A stretch of DNA of 8,828 nt, taken from NCBI GenBank assembly GCA_017853815.1, contig JAFMIT010000068.1, positions 1 through 8,828 on the forward strand. The letters run 5' to 3'. Made by a program: the position numbers and the translations under genes. Numbering within the stretch: position 1 is the first letter of the stretch; each line of letters starts with the position of its first letter. Shown in pieces: positions 6,019 through 8,828 of the stretch. Origin of the DNA: Actinomycetota bacterium. Lineage in GTDB: Bacteria > Actinomycetota > Actinomycetes > S36-B12 > UBA5976. The notes below the pieces were generated by a model. It saw only the letters and a list, made by a program, of their open reading frames with translations, was not told the origin of the DNA and ran no database searches.

Positions 6019-7353
6019 ATGACATCTCCCGCCTCTGAGCCCAGCCAGACCGCCTTGACCGCAGAAGCCGAAGTGGTTGGTCAGCTACAGCAGCTCATCC
6101 GCCTTGATTCCACGAACTTTGGTGATGGTTCTGGCCCTGGCGAGGCGGCTGTCGCCGAATACGTGCAGGCACAGTTGGCCGAAGTGGGAATCGAAGCGGA
6201 GCGGTTCTTCACAACCTCTGGCAAGCGTTCCGGTGTGTACGCCCGCATTGCTGGCAAGAACCCAGATCGCCCCGCACTTCTAGCCCATGGTCACCTGGAT
6301 GTCGTGCCAGCAGTGGGGGACTGGCAACACGCTCCGTTTGAGGCAGAGATTCACGATGACATGGTGTGGGGTCGTGGCGCTGTCGACATGAAGGACGGAA
6401 ACGCCATCCTTCTGTCAACTGTTCGAGCCTGGGCCAAAGCTGGTGTACAGCCGGACAGGGACATTGTTTTGCTATTTCTGCCCGACGAAGAGGCGGGCGG
6501 CAAGCACGGAGCGCACTGGCTGGTTGACAACCGACCAGACATTTTCGAAGGTGTCACCGAGGCTGTCGGCGAAGTGGGCGGATTTTCATTCGATGTCAGT
6601 GACGACATTCGCTTGTACCTCATTGAGACCGCGGAAAAGGGCATCCGTTGGATGCAGCTGACTGCGACTGGCCAAGCTGGTCATGGATCGATGCTCAACA
6701 ATCGCAATGCCGTCACTCAGCTGGCAGAGACTGTGACGCGCATTGGCCAACACAAGTGGCCGGTGGTTGTCACGAAAACCAACCAAGCGCTCGTCAGGGA
6801 GTTGTCGGACGCGTTTGGTCTGGACATCGACCCCACTGATGTCGAAAGCGTCATCAAGATCATGGGGCCGCTGGCGCGAATGATTGGAGCCTCGTTCAAC
6901 AACACGGCCCAACCCACGATGCTCCAAGCCGGATACAAACACAACGTCATCCCAGAGCAGGCTCATGCATTCATTGACGGTCGAGTTCTTCCTGGCTTTG
7001 AGAAGGATTTCGATGAGCAGTTCAATGCACTGCTAGGGCCGGGCATTGAGCGCACTGATTTGATTCAGGATATTGCCATCGAAACTGCGTTTGATGGCGC
7101 AACCATCGACCTAATGTGCGCGTCTCTTCGAGAAGCGGACCCCAAAGCTCGCCCAGTTCCATTTTTGATGAGTGGTGGTACAGACGCCAAAGCCTTCACT
7201 CGGTTGGACATTCGATGCTACGGCTTTATTCCTCTTCAATTGCCAAAAGATCTGGACTTCAGCGCACTCTTCCACGGCGTGGACGAACGCGTACCAGTGG
7301 ACTCGTTGAAGTTTGGCGCGAGAGTTATGGATCGTTTTCTGCGGCAGTGCTGA
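6019..7353 (+). CDS. M20 family metallopeptidase (M20/M25/M40, DapE2-like)
   Basis: Encodes 444 residues from ATG 6019. M20 enzymes use two metal ions, usually zinc, to hydrolyse peptide or amide bonds of small substrates such as dipeptides and N-acyl amino acids. The expected residues are present: His92 and Asp94 in HGHLDVVP, bridging Asp123 in GRGAVDMKDG, catalytic Glu157 and ligand Glu158 in LPDEEAGG, an acidic residue near 185 (GEVGG), and final ligand His419 in LFHGVDERVP. The dimerisation (lid) domain covers roughly 205-350, with TGQAGHGSML at 217-226. No signal peptide is visible, so it is probably cytoplasmic. It resembles proteins annotated as DapE2 or peptidase M20 in mycobacteria, but true DapE of the lysine pathway is not implied, and the substrate is unknown. 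Upstream in-frame codons run through the tRNA-Leu gene and are rejected as start. Convergent with the reductase, 7 bases between stops. Confidence 0.92.
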   Translation: MTSPASEPSQTALTAEAEVVGQLQQLIRLDSTNFGDGSGPGEAAVAEYVQAQLAEVGIEAERFFTTSGKRSGVYARIAGKNPDRPALLAHGHLDVVPAVGDWQHAPFEAEIHDDMVWGRGAVDMKDGNAILLSTVRAWAKAGVQPDRDIVLLFLPDEEAGGKHGAHWLVDNRPDIFEGVTEAVGEVGGFSFDVSDDIRLYLIETAEKGIRWMQLTATGQAGHGSMLNNRNAVTQLAETVTRIGQHKWPVVVTKTNQALVRELSDAFGLDIDPTDVESVIKIMGPLARMIGASFNNTAQPTMLQAGYKHNVIPEQAHAFIDGRVLPGFEKDFDEQFNALLGPGIERTDLIQDIAIETAFDGATIDLMCASLREADPKARPVPFLMSGGTDAKAFTRLDIRCYGFIPLQLPKDLDFSALFHGVDERVPVDSLKFGARVMDRFLRQC

Positions 7354-7360
7354 GGCTTGG

Positions 7361-8323
7361 CTAATGCTGCGCCGCTGCGTCGGGGTACGACGGCCTCGGA
7401 TTCGATACCTCATTCAGAGCATCGAGAATCTGAGTGGGCAATTCAAGATCTACGGCTCGTAACGCAAGCCGTAACTGTGCAGCTGTCCGGGAACCGGTCA
7501 GCGATGAACAGACGTCACGCTTGCTCATGGTCCAGGCCAGAGCCACTTCGAGCGGCGAGACTCCCAGCCCAGTAGCGGCAGCGCCCACAGCTTCCACGAT
7601 GGCTCGGTTGTCATCATTGAGCAACGCTCTCGTGAAAGGTCCCCAATGTGGACTGGCAGCTCGAGAATCAGCAGGAACACTTTTGCGATACTTGCCGGTG
7701 AGGACTCCTCGACCGAGAGGGCTCCACGCGACACAAGAGATCCCAAGAGCTTGGGCCGCGGGAATGACTTCGCGTTCAGCACCTCGTTGAAGTAGCGAGT
7801 ACTCCACTTCATTTGCGATAAGCGGAAAGCGCGGGCCGAGCAGCGAGTGCAAGCGAGTCATCTGCCACGCTGAATAGTTGCTCACTCCGACATACTGAGT
7901 TTTTCCAGACACAACTGCTGACTCAAGCGTGCTTGCAACTTCTTCAAGAGGGGTACTTGCATCAAATGCGTGCACCAACCAGATGTCCACTGAATCAAGA
8001 TTTAGCCGTTGAAGTGAGCCCTCGAGGCTTCGCAGAAGATGAACTCGGCTGCTATCCAAGCGTCGCCCGCCGTGTCCTGCACCCGACTTGGTAACAAGAC
8101 AATATTCGTCTCGTGGCAGCCCGTTCACGAGTTCTCCGAGAATTCTCTCGGCATCACCGTCGCTGTAGTTATCTGCGGTATCGATGAGATTGCCGCCGGC
8201 GGCAATGAAGACATCTAGCTGTTCGCGAGCCTCGTATTCATCGGTATCTCGCCCCCACGTCATCGTGCCTAGACCGAGCGCAGAAACTCTGAGCCCAGAA
8301 TGGCCGACCGAATGCATTTCCAT
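7361..8323 (-). CDS. Aldo/keto reductase family oxidoreductase
   Basis: Encodes 320 residues from ATG 8323. It is an NADPH-dependent (beta/alpha)8-barrel reductase of the large aldo/keto reductase family. All four catalytic residues are visible: Asp48 and Tyr53 in LIDTADNYSDG, Lys79 in LVTKSG, and His118 in LVHAFD. The family's GVSNYSAW (146-153) and a phosphate-binding end (LTGSRTAAQLRLAL, 275-288) are also present. The arrangement, with YSLLQRGAEREVIPAAQALGISCVAWSPLGRGVLTGKY, is that of the YajO/AKR11-like or potassium-channel-beta-like subgroup, whose members reduce a variety of aldehydes and ketones; the physiological substrate cannot be told. A second in-frame ATG two codons downstream is possible, but the TAGTCT box 6 nt before 8323 favours the first. 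Divergent from uppP across 67 bases. Confidence 0.92.
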   Translation of the reverse strand: MEMHSVGHSGLRVSALGLGTMTWGRDTDEYEAREQLDVFIAAGGNLIDTADNYSDGDAERILGELVNGLPRDEYCLVTKSGAGHGGRRLDSSRVHLLRSLEGSLQRLNLDSVDIWLVHAFDASTPLEEVASTLESAVVSGKTQYVGVSNYSAWQMTRLHSLLGPRFPLIANEVEYSLLQRGAEREVIPAAQALGISCVAWSPLGRGVLTGKYRKSVPADSRAASPHWGPFTRALLNDDNRAIVEAVGAAATGLGVSPLEVALAWTMSKRDVCSSLTGSRTAAQLRLALRAVDLELPTQILDALNEVSNPRPSYPDAAAQH

Positions 8324-8329
8324 GGTCTG

Positions 8330-8335
8330 AGACTA
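8330..8335 (-). promoter_or_regulatory. Candidate -10 box of the aldo/keto reductase gene (leaderless type)
   Basis: On the minus strand TAGTCT (TAnnnT form) ends 6 nt before ATG 8323, placing the transcription start on the A of the start codon. No Shine-Dalgarno is present. The expected -35 position (8353-8358) reads TCGGTA, a poor match that overlaps the small palindrome at 8356-8367. Confidence 0.45.
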
Positions 8336-8355
8336 GAGAGCGACACCGCGGCTAC

Positions 8356-8367
8356 CGAGTTGACTCG
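8356..8367. promoter_or_regulatory. Candidate operator palindrome between aldo/keto reductase and uppP
   Basis: CGAGT-TG-ACTCG is a perfect 5+5 inverted repeat with a 2-bp centre. It lies midway between the divergent genes, where the -35 regions of both candidate promoters would be. CCGCG (8346-8350) and CGCGG (8366-8370) form an outer, overlapping inverted repeat. The position suits a regulator binding site, but both repeats are short. Confidence 0.3.
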
Positions 8368-8377
8368 CGGATGTGAG

Positions 8378-8383
8378 TAGATT
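8378..8383 (+). promoter_or_regulatory. Candidate -10 box of uppP (leaderless type)
   Basis: TAGATT lies 7 nt before GTG 8391 and no Shine-Dalgarno is present. TTGACT at 8360-8365 resembles a -35 but is only 12 nt away, too short for a normal promoter with this -10. Confidence 0.4.
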
Positions 8384-8390
8384 CGCTCCC

Positions 8391-8828
8391 GTGATTGACT
8401 GGTTTCAAGCGCTGGTGCTCGGCATCGTCCAGGGGCTGACGGAGTTTCTGCCGATTTCCTCAACTGCCCATGTGCTGATTGTTTCTCGGCTGTTTGGCTG
8501 GAGTGATCCTGGTGCCGCGTTTACCGCAGTGATGCAAATCGGGACAGAGATCGCAGTGCTTGTGTATTTTCGCCAAGAAATCTGGCACATCATTCGATGC
8601 TTGTTCAATTGGTTTCGCAGCAGCCACTATCGAGGAACTGAAGACGCACAATTGGCGTGGGCAGTTGTATGGGGTTCACTTCCAATTGGGGTTTTTGGTT
8701 TTGCCTTTCGAGATGCGATTGAAGGCGACATCCGAAATATGTATGTCATCGCAACCGCTCTCATCGTTTTCGGACTCATCTTGATCTTGGTTGAACGGGT
8801 CGAGTTGTCTGTTCGGAGATCCTCAAAG
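8391..8828 (+). CDS. uppP: Undecaprenyl-diphosphatase UppP/BacA (5' part; 3' end outside window)
   Basis: The open frame of 146 codons runs off the window end without a stop. UppP is an integral membrane enzyme that removes one phosphate from undecaprenyl diphosphate, recycling the lipid carrier for peptidoglycan and other wall polymers; extra copies give bacitracin resistance. The N-terminus MIDWFQALVLGIVQGLTEFLPISSTAH holds the first catalytic motif, with Gln14 and Glu18 (QxxxE) and His27. FTAVMQIGTEIAVLVYF (about 44-60) and the hydrophobic segment MYVIATALIVFGLILILVE (about 117-135) match UppP helices. The second motif, PGxSRSxxT, is expected beyond the window. GTG 8391 is preferred because it gives the standard N-terminus; a GTG six codons upstream is in frame but adds atypical residues. 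In mycobacteria uppP and dapE2 also lie near each other (from memory), so this neighbourhood may be conserved. Confidence 0.93.
   Translation, partial: MIDWFQALVLGIVQGLTEFLPISSTAHVLIVSRLFGWSDPGAAFTAVMQIGTEIAVLVYFRQEIWHIIRCLFNWFRSSHYRGTEDAQLAWAVVWGSLPIGVFGFAFRDAIEGDIRNMYVIATALIVFGLILILVERVELSVRRSSK

Noticed and set aside
7340..7378. Possible terminator hairpin between the convergent M20 and aldo/keto reductase genes
   Set aside because: GGCAG and CTGC arms can pair only across a long loop with bulges and there is no T-run, so support is too weak.

Overview
This is an ordinary, gene-dense stretch of a chromosome from an actinobacterium, most likely a free-living or environmental one with moderate GC content (a little over half G+C by eye). 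The evidence is the protein families: an InhA-type enoyl-ACP reductase directly behind fabG, a SerB with two ACT domains in front of the phosphatase domain (the mycobacterial SerB2 layout), an ABC ATPase and a DUF4916/NUDIX-like protein of the kind found beside serB2 in mycobacteria, and a Ung with the actinobacterial GQDPYP variant. Several genes also have a TAnnnT box 6-7 nt in front of an ATG or GTG and no Shine-Dalgarno, which fits the leaderless transcripts common in Actinobacteria. I cannot name the genus.

Layout, left to right. (1) Positions 1-1688, plus strand: the 3' end of fabG, then fabI and a SixA-like histidine phosphatase, tightly packed as one operon for type II fatty acid synthesis plus a phosphatase. 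(2) 1706-2911, minus strand: serB, convergent with sixA; a hairpin covers both stop codons. (3) 2961-5793, plus strand: a probable four-gene operon of an ABC ATPase without a permease, a TrmH/SpoU RNA methyltransferase, a DUF4916/NUDIX-like protein and uracil-DNA glycosylase. It starts from a promoter divergent with that of serB. (4) 5814-5924: a strong bidirectional terminator followed by a tRNA-Leu(GAG) gene on the minus strand. (5) 6019-7353, plus: an M20 metallopeptidase. (6) 7361-8323, minus: an aldo/keto reductase, convergent with the peptidase. (7) 8391 to the window end, plus: the 5' part of uppP, divergent from the reductase.

The genes cover lipid synthesis (fabG, fabI), serine synthesis (serB), RNA modification and DNA repair (trmH-like, ung), peptide or amino acid hydrolysis (M20) and recycling of the cell-wall lipid carrier (uppP). 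Nothing in the window looks mobile. There are no insertion sequences, CRISPR arrays, phage genes or long repeats, and no gene-free stretch exceeds 100 bases. I did not find a new biological system. The points most worth a second look are the divergent leaderless-type promoters, a small palindrome between the reductase and uppP, a degenerate Nudix box, and a shortened substrate loop in the InhA-like FabI.
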